64,000 nucleotides of DNA, taken from Candidatus Nitrotoga sp. CP45. Lineage in GTDB: Bacteria > Pseudomonadota > Gammaproteobacteria > Burkholderiales > Gallionellaceae. This document shows positions 47,154 to 56,534 of this stretch, piece after piece (within the stretch, counting starts at the first letter, position 1; each line of letters begins with the position of its first letter). The position numbers and the translations under genes are program-made. Under the pieces are notes generated by a model. The model did not search any database. It was given only the letters and a program-made list of their open reading frames with translations, and was not told the DNA's origin. The DNA lies in assembly GCA_003402375.1 (NCBI GenBank), contig QFXJ01000022.1:1-64000 (forward strand). Reading direction: 5' to 3'.

Positions 47154-48365
47154 GTGAGCCAATCTCCTTCCTTCACTGGTGAGCGCTTTTTGCCCGAGTG
47201 CAGCGGTGAAATCTGGTATGAACATTGGCATCGTTATGCCTTGGCGCGCCAGTTAAGCCAACATTGCACAGTTTTAGATGTAGCCTGCGGTGAAGGCTAT
47301 GGTGCCGCCATGGTGTCTGAAACCGCACATACAGTGGTGGGGGTCGATTTATCTGTTGATGTAATTCAGCATGCCAAAAATAATTATAGGCATCACGCTA
47401 ACCTGCAATTCGTTACGGCTTCGTGTGAATGTTTGCCATTTCCAGATGCAAGCTTTGACTTCGCAATCTCCTTCGAAACAATAGAGCACATTGAGCAACA
47501 GAAAGAATTTATTTCTGAACTCAAACGTGTTCTACGCCCGGATGGGATATTAATCCTGTCCTCTCCAAACAAGCGGCTGTATTCCGATGCACATGATTAC
47601 CATAATGAATTTCATGTGCGCGAATTGTATCGGAATGAGCTGGACGAATTACTACATGAAACTTTTCCGCATATATTCTGGCTTGGCCAGAAATTATTGT
47701 TCCATTCCGCCATCTGGCCAGAAAGCCAAGCCTGCGCTACAACAGAATATTTGATCAACGATGGTCGGCAAGTTACTGTAGGCAACCATCCTTCTGTCGA
47801 GCCAATGTATTACATCGCAGTCTGTAGCGGTAACCCAGCTATGCTGCCCACCGCGCTCAATAAACTTTCTTTGTTTAGTGACAGCGCCGAAATGATTTAT
47901 CAGGACTATGCCAAACAAACCCGGCGCGTGATGGAGCTGGATCAACTTCTCAAAGATCGCGAATGCCTCATTGCTGAGCGTGATAATTTGCTCTCGCTCC
48001 GCACTCAACAAATGGAAGAAAGTGAACACCTCATTGCTGAACGTGATAATTTTCTCTCGCTTCGCACCCAACAAATGGAAGAACGTGAACACCTGATCGC
48101 TGAACGTGATGCACTTCTGAACATACGCACCGAACAACTAAATGAATATATCGAACAATTGAACGGACGTACCGAACAATTAAATGAACGTACTGAAGAA
48201 ATAATCAAACTCAATGCACTTCTGACGCTACGCAACGAACAAATTGCTGAACATGAACGTTTGAAGGTTGCTCTCAACCAGCAAATTGACTATCGCGCCA
48301 GTCTGGTTTGGTGGCTAAAATCACCTTTACGCTTCATTACACGTGCTCTCAAAGGGAATTCTTGA
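47154..48365 (+). CDS. SAM-dependent methyltransferase with C-terminal coiled coil
   Basis: A 403-residue protein beginning at GTG 47154. Residues about 30-150 form a class I methyltransferase: TVLDVACGEGYGAAMVSE (41-58), VVGVDLSVDVIQHAK, then FDFAISFETIEHIEQ and LKRVLRPDGILILSSPN. The last 150 residues are coiled coil, built on a 20-residue repeat of the type HLIAERDNFLSLRTQQMEER and a shorter EQLNERTEE repeat. Genes like this occur in O-antigen, flagellin and S-layer glycosylation clusters. Ends 6 bases before the glycosyltransferase gene, so the two are one operon. Confidence 0.85.
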   Translation: MSQSPSFTGERFLPECSGEIWYEHWHRYALARQLSQHCTVLDVACGEGYGAAMVSETAHTVVGVDLSVDVIQHAKNNYRHHANLQFVTASCECLPFPDASFDFAISFETIEHIEQQKEFISELKRVLRPDGILILSSPNKRLYSDAHDYHNEFHVRELYRNELDELLHETFPHIFWLGQKLLFHSAIWPESQACATTEYLINDGRQVTVGNHPSVEPMYYIAVCSGNPAMLPTALNKLSLFSDSAEMIYQDYAKQTRRVMELDQLLKDRECLIAERDNLLSLRTQQMEESEHLIAERDNFLSLRTQQMEEREHLIAERDALLNIRTEQLNEYIEQLNGRTEQLNERTEEIIKLNALLTLRNEQIAEHERLKVALNQQIDYRASLVWWLKSPLRFITRALKGNS

Positions 48366-48371
48366 ATTAGC

Positions 48372-50636
48372 ATGTTATCCCCAGCAATCGACATCATCAT
48401 CCCGGTCTACAATGCCTATGAGGACTTAATGCGCTGTCTCGACAGCGTGCTTCGCACCACCAAGCCCCATCACCGCATCATCATGATCGACGATTGTTCG
48501 ACGGATAGTCGCATCGCCAACTATTTTGAGATGCAGCGTAAGACAGCAGACCCACGTTTGTGGCTGCTCCAGAACGAAACAAATCTCGGCTTTGTTAGCA
48601 CTGTTAACCGTGGCATGACGCTCAGCCAAAATGATGTGGTGTTGCTCAATTCCGATACCATCGTTACCTCGGGCTGGTTAGAAAAACTTTGCGGTTGCGC
48701 CGATTCAGACCCCCTTATTGGCACAATCACGCCGTTTTCTAACAACGCCGAGATTTGCTCGTTCCCGAATTTTTGCCAAGATAACGCATTGCCGCAAGGA
48801 ATGAATGCGGAGGACGTCAATTGCGCCATTGAGGCAGCCGCCCTTCGCATTTATCCTGACATACCCACCGGAGTCGGCTTTTGCATGTTTATTCGGCGCC
48901 GTCTGCTTAATAAAATCGGCCTGTTCGATGCAGTTACTTTCCGTCTCGGCTACGGCGAGGAAAATGATTTCTGTATGCGGGCGTTGGCGGCTGGCTGGCG
49001 CAATGTGCTATGCGACGATACCTTCGTCCAGCATGTCGGCAACTGCTCGTTTAGCACGAAAAAAGAAACGCTGGCTGAAGAAAATATGCAGCGCTTACTA
49101 GCTAAACATCCGGACTATATGCAACGTGTAATGGCTTTCATCGCAGCCGACCCGATCAAACCGATCCGTCAGTTGGCACAGTCGTTCCTGGCGCTCACCG
49201 GAGCGGCCGGCGATAAGCCCGGCATCCTGCATATCATGCATGGCCGTAGCGGCGGCACTGAACAGCACACCCGTAGCTTGATACACAGTGACGGCGGGGG
49301 CTGCCGCCATTATTTGCTAGTCACCATGGATGATGTCTGGCAACTTAAGGACGCCAACAGCGGAGAGCTGTTGACTTACCACTTCAACCGGCAACCCGAC
49401 CAGCTGTGGACAGATTTTCTGGCTGGCTTGTGTGCCAGTTTTCGCATCCATTTGTGCCATGTGCATCACCTAGCCGGCTGTCGGCCGGGTTTGCTGGAAG
49501 CGATGCGCAACCTTGGCATTCCATTTGGCTTCAGTGTGCACGATTTTTTTCTGGCTTGTCCGACTATCAACCTGCTCGACGCCACAGGAATTTATTGTGG
49601 CAGCGAAACTGATACATCGCGCTGTCAAAATTGCCTTAACGCCCAACCAGATTTTCGTGGCATTGACATCGTTGCTTGGCGCGCAGTGCATGCAGATTTC
49701 ATTGAGCGGGCAGTATTCGTGATTGCCCCCAGCGACTTGGCCGCCGAGATGTTCTGTCGCTATTTTCCACGCGACGATGTTCGCGTTATCCAGCACGGCG
49801 TTGATTTAACCGCCAACCGCAGTAATGCCCTGACATCGGCACTACTATTGCCGAAAGATAAATACCACAATATCGGTGTATTGGGTGCGATTGGCCCGGT
49901 CAAAGGTGCCCGCCAACTGGAACGTTTAGTGGCACGCAGCCGCGAACGCAAACTGCCTTTTCGCTGGGTTGTGGTCGGCTATATGGATCGCCAGTTTCAG
50001 CCGTATCAGTCCGCCGATACTTTATTGACAGTACATGGCCAATACACACCAGATCATATGGAAGACTTGCTCGACCATTATCGAATTAACCTGGTAGTGT
50101 TTCCCTCTGCTGGCCCAGAAACCTATTGCTACACCCTGACCGAAGCCTGGATGGCTGGACGTCCTGCATTGGTGCCGCCAATTGGCGCACTGTATGAGCG
50201 TGTGCAAACGAACGGTGCCGGTTGGATCATGCAAGACTGGTGTGATACTGATGCTATTTTAGATGACATCATTTCGATATTACGGCCAGAAAACAGTAGC
50301 GATTTTGCACACAAGCAAACGCAAGCGCGGGCAGTGCCGGTCACCTCGGTACGCGACATGGCTAACGCTACGGAGATGGTTTACCACGAAGTTTTGTCGC
50401 GGCAAACCGTCAAGTTTGCCGCACCATTGCCGCAAACCACCCTTTACGCCGCGCTGCAAACCGCATTGGGAGTGGCTGCAGCCAACAAGCACCGTGCTCT
50501 GTCAATAGGTGAGCACTGGTTGCTGCGGCTTGCACATCTTGGCTTGCGTTTGCGCTATACATTGCTTGGTCGCTGGCTGTACCGCATCATTCCGGTCCGA
50601 TGGCAACAAATCCTGAAGAAACGACTGTTGGCATAA
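48372..50636 (+). CDS. Double-domain glycosyltransferase (GT2 plus GT4)
   Basis: The 754 residues join an N-terminal GT-A/GT2 domain (about 5-260: IDIIIPVYNAYEDLMRCLDS, IMIDDCSTDSR, VVLLNSDTIVTSGWLEKL, GFCMFIRRRLLNKIGLFD) to a C-terminal GT-B/GT4 domain (about 288-690: GILHIMHGRSGGTEQHTRSL, IQHGVDLT, VVFPSAGPETYCYTLTEAWM). Both sets of signatures look complete, so the protein may add two sugars in sequence. Likely substrates are surface glycans or glycoproteins; the acceptor is not evident. Confidence 0.9.
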   Translation: MLSPAIDIIIPVYNAYEDLMRCLDSVLRTTKPHHRIIMIDDCSTDSRIANYFEMQRKTADPRLWLLQNETNLGFVSTVNRGMTLSQNDVVLLNSDTIVTSGWLEKLCGCADSDPLIGTITPFSNNAEICSFPNFCQDNALPQGMNAEDVNCAIEAAALRIYPDIPTGVGFCMFIRRRLLNKIGLFDAVTFRLGYGEENDFCMRALAAGWRNVLCDDTFVQHVGNCSFSTKKETLAEENMQRLLAKHPDYMQRVMAFIAADPIKPIRQLAQSFLALTGAAGDKPGILHIMHGRSGGTEQHTRSLIHSDGGGCRHYLLVTMDDVWQLKDANSGELLTYHFNRQPDQLWTDFLAGLCASFRIHLCHVHHLAGCRPGLLEAMRNLGIPFGFSVHDFFLACPTINLLDATGIYCGSETDTSRCQNCLNAQPDFRGIDIVAWRAVHADFIERAVFVIAPSDLAAEMFCRYFPRDDVRVIQHGVDLTANRSNALTSALLLPKDKYHNIGVLGAIGPVKGARQLERLVARSRERKLPFRWVVVGYMDRQFQPYQSADTLLTVHGQYTPDHMEDLLDHYRINLVVFPSAGPETYCYTLTEAWMAGRPALVPPIGALYERVQTNGAGWIMQDWCDTDAILDDIISILRPENSSDFAHKQTQARAVPVTSVRDMANATEMVYHEVLSRQTVKFAAPLPQTTLYAALQTALGVAAANKHRALSIGEHWLLRLAHLGLRLRYTLLGRWLYRIIPVRWQQILKKRLLA

Positions 50637-51086
50637 GTATTTTTAAGGTAACGTTTCCTGAGAACCATTGAAAAAATGGAGTATTCATTGCTTTCATGGG
50701 AATTGAAACGATACAGCTCATTATTACCCCCACTTTTAACCCGAAGAGCCGGAAACGGCTTTGACTTTTTATTTAAATACCCATAACCACCAAGTGCTTT
50801 AAATCACCCAACACCCACCCAGTCATTGCAAAAATGGCACAAAAAACCAGATTTATTAGTTGGATGTGTTTATAAACAAGCAAAACTTGGCACCACAAAA
50901 AACATGGCAGATTAGCCACAGACTTGCCAAGCAATTAAAGCTCAGCGTGATATGACCGATATAAATCAACGCAGCCAAGCTCAATGAGTCTAGACGATCA
51001 CTTACTGATCATTTTGCGCTGAACAGCTGTATATCCCATAACGGATTGCTTAATTTTGTCGCGAATATAGTCACTAAGGAAACACC
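50637..51086. other. 450-base gap between the glycosyltransferase and pilC
   Basis: Contains the terminator at 50745-50773 and presumably the pilC promoter. No gene is seen. pilB, which normally precedes pilC, is not present. Confidence 0.5.
50745..50773 (+). terminator. Rho-independent terminator after the glycosyltransferase operon
   Basis: Stem AGAGCCG-GAAA-CGGCTTT (one G-T pair) with a tetraloop, followed by GACTTTTTATTT. Lies 108 bases after the glycosyltransferase stop. Confidence 0.6.
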
Positions 51087-52304
51087 ATGGCAGCGGAAAA
51101 TTTGAAAAAAAAAGAATTCCAATATCGATGGGAGGGTAAGGATAAATCCGGCAAACTGGTAAAAGGTGAGGTACGGGCTGTCGGCGATGCTGTTGCTGCC
51201 ACACAACTGAGACGGCAGGGCATAAATGTTACCAGCATAAAAAAAACCCGCAGTGGCGGGGGTAAAAAAATCACCCAAAAAGATCTCACGCTGTTCACAC
51301 GCCAACTTGCTGTCATGATGAAATCCGGCGTTCCGTTACTACAATCATTCGACATTGTCGGTAAGGGACACCATAACCCTTCCGTTGCCCGCCTGCTAAA
51401 CGACATTAAAACCGACGTAGAAACGGGTAGCAGTTTAGAACAGGCATTCCGGAAATTCCCACTGTATTTTGACGATCTGTTTTGTAATCTGATAGGGGCG
51501 GGCGAACACGCCGGTATTCTGGACAGCTTGCTGGACCGCTTGGCGACCTACCAGGAAAAAACGCTGGCCATTAAGAATAAAATCAAAGGGGCGTTAATGT
51601 ATCCCGTTTCAATTATTGCAATCGCCTTTATTATCACCGCAGTAATCATGATATTTGTAATCCCCGCGTTTAAACAGTTATTCTCCAGCTTTGGCGCAGA
51701 CCTGCCCGCACCTACGCTAATTATGATGAGCATTTCCGATTTTTTCGTTGCTTATTGGTGGGCGATTTTCAGTATTTTAGGCGGCGGTCTTTACGCATTC
51801 TTTTATTTTTGGAAACGTAGCAAAAAAATGCAGGACGTTATCGACAGAATCATGCTCAAACTACCAGTTTTCGGAAATGTAATCCGTAAAGCCTCTATAG
51901 CAAGATGGACACGTACACTGGCAACCATGTTTGCCGCCGGTGTGCCCCTAGTGGAGGCGCTTAACTCAGTGGCAGGCGCTTCTGGCAACGTGGTATATTT
52001 TGATGCAACCAAAATAATTCAGCGGGAAGTCAGTCAAGGGGGCACCCTGACAGCAGCCATGCAAGACGTAGGCGTATTCCCCAGCATGGTATTGCAAATG
52101 GTCGCAATTGGTGAAGAAGCAGGCTCACTGGATGGCATGTTAAACAAAGTGGCGGATTTTTTTGAGGCAGAAGTCGACGACGCAGTGGCAGCGCTGGCCA
52201 GCTTGATGGAGCCTATCATTATGGTGGTATTAGGCACACTAATCGGCGGTATGGTGGTCGCAATGTATCTACCCATTTTCAAGATGGGGCAAGCTGTTGG
52301 TTAA
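51087..52304 (+). CDS. pilC: Type IV pilus inner-membrane platform protein PilC
   Basis: Polytopic GspF-family protein at the base of the type IV pilus. The 405 residues contain two copies of the T2SSF domain (about 70-195 and 275-398: LTLFTRQLAVMMKSGVPLLQ and RWTRTLATMFAAGVPLVEAL) and three membrane helices (about 170-195, 220-245, 375-398). The short N-terminus with FQYRWEGKDKSGKLVKGEV is the PilC signature. Normally behind pilB, but pilB is not upstream here. pilD follows by 29 bases. Confidence 0.94.
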   Translation: MAAENLKKKEFQYRWEGKDKSGKLVKGEVRAVGDAVAATQLRRQGINVTSIKKTRSGGGKKITQKDLTLFTRQLAVMMKSGVPLLQSFDIVGKGHHNPSVARLLNDIKTDVETGSSLEQAFRKFPLYFDDLFCNLIGAGEHAGILDSLLDRLATYQEKTLAIKNKIKGALMYPVSIIAIAFIITAVIMIFVIPAFKQLFSSFGADLPAPTLIMMSISDFFVAYWWAIFSILGGGLYAFFYFWKRSKKMQDVIDRIMLKLPVFGNVIRKASIARWTRTLATMFAAGVPLVEALNSVAGASGNVVYFDATKIIQREVSQGGTLTAAMQDVGVFPSMVLQMVAIGEEAGSLDGMLNKVADFFEAEVDDAVAALASLMEPIIMVVLGTLIGGMVVAMYLPIFKMGQAVG

Positions 52305-52333
52305 ATCACTTTAGGTAGGAAGCAGGTTCAACC

Positions 52334-53206
52334 ATGACAGCATTCATTGAGTTACTGCAAAGCCTCCCGTTTTTTTTCATTATTCTGTGCGGTATTATCG
52401 GTCTGCTGGTGGGTAGTTTTCTAAATGTCGTCATTCATCGCCTGCCCAAGATGATGGAGCGTGAGTGGCATGCCCAGTGCGCCGAACTCACCGGCAATGA
52501 ACCAGCAAATGTACCGCCTTACAACTTGTTCATGCCGCATTCCGCCTGTCCGCACTGTGGCCACAAAATAAGAGCACTGGAAAACATCCCGGTCATCAGC
52601 TATTTGCTTTTACGCGGCAAATGCAAGGGTTGCAGCGCGCATATCTCGGCACGGTACCCCATCGTGGAAATGGTGTCTGGACTTTTGAGCGCCTATGTCG
52701 CATGGCATTTCGGCTTCGGTTTAACTGCCGTGGCCGCGTTGTTATTTATCTGGATGCTGCTGGCACTAACCTGCATTGACCTCGATACCCAACTGCTGCC
52801 AGATAACATCACATTGCCACTTCTGTGGCTGGGCCTACTATTTAATTTGTCGACCACGTTTATTGATATTAATAGTGCGGTCATCGGCGCAATCACAGGG
52901 TATCTAGCGCTATGGAGCATATATTGGCTATTTAAGCTCGCCACCGGTAAAGAAGGCATGGGCTATGGTGATTTCAAGCTACTGGCGGCAATCGGCGCAT
53001 GGCTGGGCTGGCAAATGCTACCACTGGTTATTATGCTCTCTTCAATAGTAGGCGCAGTGGTCGGCGTTACATTGATTATCGTGGCACGCCTTGGCCGCAA
53101 CGTCCCTATTCCATTCGGCCCGTATTTGGCGGGCGGCGGCGTGATTGCTTTATTCTGGGGACAATCCCTTACGCATGGCTATCTGCAACTGTTCAGCATT
53201 CAATGA
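52334..53206 (+). CDS. pilD: Type IV prepilin peptidase/N-methyltransferase
   Basis: Inner-membrane aspartic protease that cleaves and methylates prepilins. The 290 residues have about eight helices. The cytoplasmic zinc loop holds two Cys pairs (CPHCGHKIRALENIPVISY and CKGCSAHISARYPIVE, about 73-115). The catalytic aspartates are in LTCIDLDTQLLPD (about 147) and MGYGDFKLLAAIGAW (about 211). The stop overlaps the coaE start (ATGA). Confidence 0.95.
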   Translation: MTAFIELLQSLPFFFIILCGIIGLLVGSFLNVVIHRLPKMMEREWHAQCAELTGNEPANVPPYNLFMPHSACPHCGHKIRALENIPVISYLLLRGKCKGCSAHISARYPIVEMVSGLLSAYVAWHFGFGLTAVAALLFIWMLLALTCIDLDTQLLPDNITLPLLWLGLLFNLSTTFIDINSAVIGAITGYLALWSIYWLFKLATGKEGMGYGDFKLLAAIGAWLGWQMLPLVIMLSSIVGAVVGVTLIIVARLGRNVPIPFGPYLAGGGVIALFWGQSLTHGYLQLFSIQ

Positions 53207-53820
53207 TATATCGCGTAGGACTAACCGGGGGTATTGGCAGCGGCAAGAGCACTGTCGCTTCACTATTCAAAGAATGCGGTGCATTAGTCATCGATAGCGA
53301 TGTCATTTCACATCAGGTGACCCAATCAGGTGGCATGGCCATCGCTGCGATCCGCACGGCATTCGGAGATAACTATATCGATGCCAGTGGCGCATTGGAC
53401 AGGGCGTCCATGCGTCAATTGATATTTTCTGATCATGCCGCCAAGCTGAAACTGGAGGCTATTCTGCACCCACTAATCCGCGCGCAAATTCTGGTGCAGA
53501 TCGACACTGCCAATATTCACAGCCCCCCTACATCTCCCTATTTGCTGCTGGTCATTCCACTACTATTTGAAACGCTCAACTACCACGAACTTGTGCAGCG
53601 CACATTAGTGGTGGATTGCGCGGAAACCACCCAAATTACACGCACCATGCAGCGTAGTGGGTTGGATGAACAAACAGTGCGTACCATCATGGCATCTCAA
53701 ATCACGCGTGCCGAAAGGCTACGGCTTGCCGATGACATTATTCAAAATGATGGCAACCTGGATATTTTGCGTCAGCGGGTTGCCAAGCTACACAAGTACT
53801 ATCAAGCCATTTCCTCATAA
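53203..53820 (+). CDS. coaE: Dephospho-CoA kinase
   Basis: Last step of coenzyme A synthesis. ATG 53203 overlaps the pilD stop; the 5' extension to 52999 runs inside pilD and is rejected. The 205 residues contain the P-loop VGLTGGIGSGKSTVASLF (about 5-22), IDSDVISHQVT (about 32-42), LEAILHPLIRAQI (about 82-94) and VVDCAETTQITRTMQRSGLD (about 129-148). Standard pilD-coaE coupling. Confidence 0.95.
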   Translation: MIYRVGLTGGIGSGKSTVASLFKECGALVIDSDVISHQVTQSGGMAIAAIRTAFGDNYIDASGALDRASMRQLIFSDHAAKLKLEAILHPLIRAQILVQIDTANIHSPPTSPYLLLVIPLLFETLNYHELVQRTLVVDCAETTQITRTMQRSGLDEQTVRTIMASQITRAERLRLADDIIQNDGNLDILRQRVAKLHKYYQAISS

Positions 53821-53897
53821 ATTGATTGACGGTATATAATGGCCGGAATATATTGGTCATTTTCGTAACCCATACCCGCCCCCATCCTACTTGCATT

Positions 53898-54653
53898 GTG
53901 ATTAGCTATGACTTCCCTCTCAATGAACGCATGCGCACTTTACTGCGCCTGGAGGATCTTTATGCCAAGTTGCTCTGTTTGATAGAACGATCTAGCGCCA
54001 TTGACCATCACGCCGCTTTGGGCGTGTTGTTTGAAATCCTCGAAGTCGCCAGCCGTTCCGACCTGAAATCTGAACTGCTGCAAGAATTAGAACGCCAAAA
54101 ACGGCAGCTTTCAGCTTTACACAACAACCCAGAAATTTCAGAGTCAGCACTGGATGCGATACTCGATGAAATTGAATGCGCCAGCAGCGGGATGTTAAAC
54201 ATGAATGGCAAGGTCGGCCAATACTTGCGGGAAAACGAATGGTTAATGGGCATCAAGCAGCGTGCCTGTATTCCCGGCGGAACCTGTGAATTTGACTTGC
54301 CGTCCTACCATCACTGGCTGCATCAAGATGCCACGCTGCGGCACGATTACCTAATCAATTGCCTCACGCCCATGCTCCCCATACGCAACGGCCTGGCAAT
54401 CATCCTCAAGCTCTTACGCGAAAGTGGAAAAACTTACCATTACACTGCCCACCAAGGCAGCTTTCAGCAGATGCAATATGGCCGCGTGGCGCAAATGCTG
54501 CGTGTTAGTTTGGATAAGGCGCTACCATGCGTTCCTGAAATCAGCGCCAACAAATATATGCTCAATATTCGCTTTATTGCCGCCGATTATGTAGCCAAAA
54601 GCGCCTTGTACGATCAAGATGTGGCGTTCAACCTTACTTTCTGCTCTTTTTAA
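53898..54653 (+). CDS. zapD: Cell-division protein ZapD
   Basis: Cytoplasmic protein that cross-links FtsZ filaments (formerly YacF/DUF1342). GTG 53898 gives 251 residues starting ISYDFPLNERMRTLLRLEDL, which matches the family N-terminus exactly; the frame to 53826 adds 24 residues without similarity. An alpha-helical N-terminal region (about 10-115) is followed by a beta-rich domain with FDLPSYHHWLHQ and the C-terminal CVPEISANKYMLNIRF. In the normal position after coaE and before yacG. Confidence 0.93.
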   Translation: MISYDFPLNERMRTLLRLEDLYAKLLCLIERSSAIDHHAALGVLFEILEVASRSDLKSELLQELERQKRQLSALHNNPEISESALDAILDEIECASSGMLNMNGKVGQYLRENEWLMGIKQRACIPGGTCEFDLPSYHHWLHQDATLRHDYLINCLTPMLPIRNGLAIILKLLRESGKTYHYTAHQGSFQQMQYGRVAQMLRVSLDKALPCVPEISANKYMLNIRFIAADYVAKSALYDQDVAFNLTFCSF

Positions 54654-54725
54654 CGACACTTCAGTGGGTACGGCGTCAGCGATGAAATCATGTTTTGTCC
54701 GTTTAGTTGAAAACAGGAATACATC

Positions 54726-54917
54726 ATGTTGAAGAAAACAACTATCGTCAGTTGTCCGCAATGTAAAAAAGAAGTGCCCTGGAATAACGGCAGCCTTTAT
54801 CGTCCTTTTTGCAGCGAACGCTGCAAATTAATTGATTTGGGGCAATGGGCCACCGAAACTTACCGCATCCCGCAATCCGATAGCAACCCTGACGAAGAAT
54901 CTACTTACCAAGCCTGA
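54726..54917 (+). CDS. yacG: DNA gyrase inhibitor / zinc-finger protein YacG
   Basis: A 63-residue zinc ribbon. The four cysteines are CPQC (about 10-13) and CSERC (about 29-33), joined by [15 protein letters not shown], then [15 protein letters not shown], the complete YacG signature. Binds and inhibits GyrB in E. coli. Follows zapD by 72 bases; its end overlaps the end of the Nudix-ThiE gene on the other strand by 13 bases. Confidence 0.95.
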   Translation: MLKKTTIVSCPQCKKEVPWNNGSLYRPFCSERCKLIDLGQWATETYRIPQSDSNPDEESTYQA

Positions 54918-55897
54918 CGCAACAGCGCAATACCATGCGCACCATGTTGCCAGGCCATTTCCATATCGTCACAACATAATCCACCCAACGCATACACCGG
55001 AATGGCCGAGTTTTCTACCATCCTCGCAAATGCCTGCCAGCCTAAATGTGCGGCACCAGAATGACTGCGGGTGGGTAGTACAGGGCTCAGCACCACAAAA
55101 TCAAAACCCAGACTATTGGCCCGTTGTACTTCGTCGGCGTTGTGGCACGATGCCGCACACCAAGTCAAGCTGGGACGTAACTTACACGCGGCAAGCTGGG
55201 CACCATTCAAATGCACGCCATTTGCGCCAACCTCACTGGCCAGCTCAATATCACCGTTAATTAATACTTGTGCGCCGTATGTATGTGCCAGTTTCACCAC
55301 ACGCAAAGACAATTCACGCATCGCTTCACGCGACAAACCTGGCTCGCGCACTTGCACCAACCTCAAGCCATTTTCCAGCGCAACCTGTAAACGTTCCATA
55401 AAATTTTCACTACCCAACTCGGCAACGTTACTAATGGCGTACACAGGTGGCAACTGCAACGCGCGCAGGACAAATGTATTGGCCGGCAGCATCGGGGATA
55501 CTGTCAAATTGGCAGGCGTTTGCCAGCTTAGCTGTTGATTTTCTTTGCCATGAAGCTCACCCTGCCATGCAGTGATACGAAAAAAACTCAGCCTCACTGT
55601 AGCGTGTGTATAAACATGCAAGCATGTTAACCAAGGATACGCGGTGGCAATTTTAATACCTAACTCTTCGTGCAACTCCCGTTCCAGCGCATGCAGCAGT
55701 GTTTCGCCCCCTTCAACTTTGCCGCCCGGAAACTCCCAGAAACCTGCGTAAGATTTACCTTCCGGCCTTTGCGCCAGCAAGAAACTGCCATAGGTATACC
55801 GCCCCTGGGCAGAGTTGATGGCGAACGACGCATCGGCTTCGCCAGCAACCTCGCGCAACAACACGCCAACGGCAACTTCAAGCACACAAGCATTCAT
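54905..55897 (-). CDS. Fusion of Nudix (MutT-like) hydrolase and thiamine-phosphate-synthase-like domain
   Basis: The 330 residues start with a Nudix domain (about 5-140; box at [20 protein letters not shown], then ELGI). The C-terminal half (about 155-330) is a TIM barrel of the ThiE type: [36 protein letters not shown] and [16 protein letters not shown]. The Nudix part should clean 8-oxo-dGTP; the ThiE-like part lacks a full check of the pyrophosphate site and may have another role. This fusion is common in betaproteobacteria. Starts ATG 55897, 20 bases after a mobile element. Confidence 0.92.
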   Translation of the reverse strand: MNACVLEVAVGVLLREVAGEADASFAINSAQGRYTYGSFLLAQRPEGKSYAGFWEFPGGKVEGGETLLHALERELHEELGIKIATAYPWLTCLHVYTHATVRLSFFRITAWQGELHGKENQQLSWQTPANLTVSPMLPANTFVLRALQLPPVYAISNVAELGSENFMERLQVALENGLRLVQVREPGLSREAMRELSLRVVKLAHTYGAQVLINGDIELASEVGANGVHLNGAQLAACKLRPSLTWCAASCHNADEVQRANSLGFDFVVLSPVLPTRSHSGAAHLGWQAFARMVENSAIPVYALGGLCCDDMEMAWQHGAHGIALLRQAW

Positions 55898-55917
55898 ATG
55901 GGCATCCCATTATTAAT

Positions 55918-56059
55918 GGGCACTTCTAAAAATTCAGATTTCGTCACAATACGTTGTTGCTCACAAAAAACGTTTCCTTACATATCAATGTATATGCTGC
56001 GTCAACATTGTTTATTCGCGCCTAGTCTTGTTTAGAACTCTTAATTTTTAGAGGTGCCC
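55918..56059. mobile_element. Short inverted-repeat element, hairpin-less copy 3
   Basis: A 142-base element with ends GGGCACTTCTAAAAATTC and TTAATTTTTAGAGGTGCCC. On the reverse strand it matches copy 2 (40893-41072) closely over its length, except that about 38 bases with the hairpin (gacgggttaagcaggc through gctcgc) are absent. Located directly upstream of the Nudix-ThiE start codon at 55897. Confidence 0.85.
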
Positions 56060-56109
56060 TTAAGCAATAACTTCCCTGCCCGCGCGAAAAAAGAAAATTT
56101 GTTGCCGCA

Positions 56110-56454
56110 CTAACGGACAGTTTGAATAAACTTCCTGGTTCCAGCCGCTCCGGACTCTTCAGGCATTCCATCCACCTCACTCCTAATCACCTCGCCCTCG
56201 ATCACCTCGCCCTCGATCACCTCTCCTTCTGCCACAACATCATCGCGTGGGCGATACTGGCGCATTTGTTTTCTCAGGTCGCGGGTTCTCCACCACACAT
56301 AGCCCCATGCCAGTGCCCCGACAATCAAGACGGCCAAAAATAACAACGCAGAAAACATCAACGCCAGTCCAATTAAAACGACGGTTACGGCGATCTTGGC
56401 AACCTTGCCCAACAGGCTTGGTGATTTTGTACTGATATATATTGGGTTTTCCAT
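56110..56454 (-). CDS. Small membrane protein with EGEVI repeats
   Basis: The 114 residues have two hydrophobic segments (about 17-45, VAKIAVTVVLIGLALMFSAL and LFLAVLIVGALAWGYVWW) and a cytoplasmic tail. In the tail a five-residue unit EGEVI is repeated three times in a row (DNA repeat of 15 bases), then RSEVDGMPEESG. No known family. The repeat could arise by slippage. Confidence 0.6.
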   Translation of the reverse strand: MENPIYISTKSPSLLGKVAKIAVTVVLIGLALMFSALLFLAVLIVGALAWGYVWWRTRDLRKQMRQYRPRDDVVAEGEVIEGEVIEGEVIRSEVDGMPEESGAAGTRKFIQTVR

Positions 56455-56534
56455 CTGTTTTTTTGTGAATGTCCGTGACAGTTATTTACAGCGTGAATGA
56501 TAACAAGAGTACCTGCCCTTGTAGAGGGCTTCCA

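Noticed and set aside
52999-53202. N-terminal extension of dephospho-CoA kinase
   Set aside because: It lies inside pilD in another frame; the family N-terminus begins exactly at 53203.
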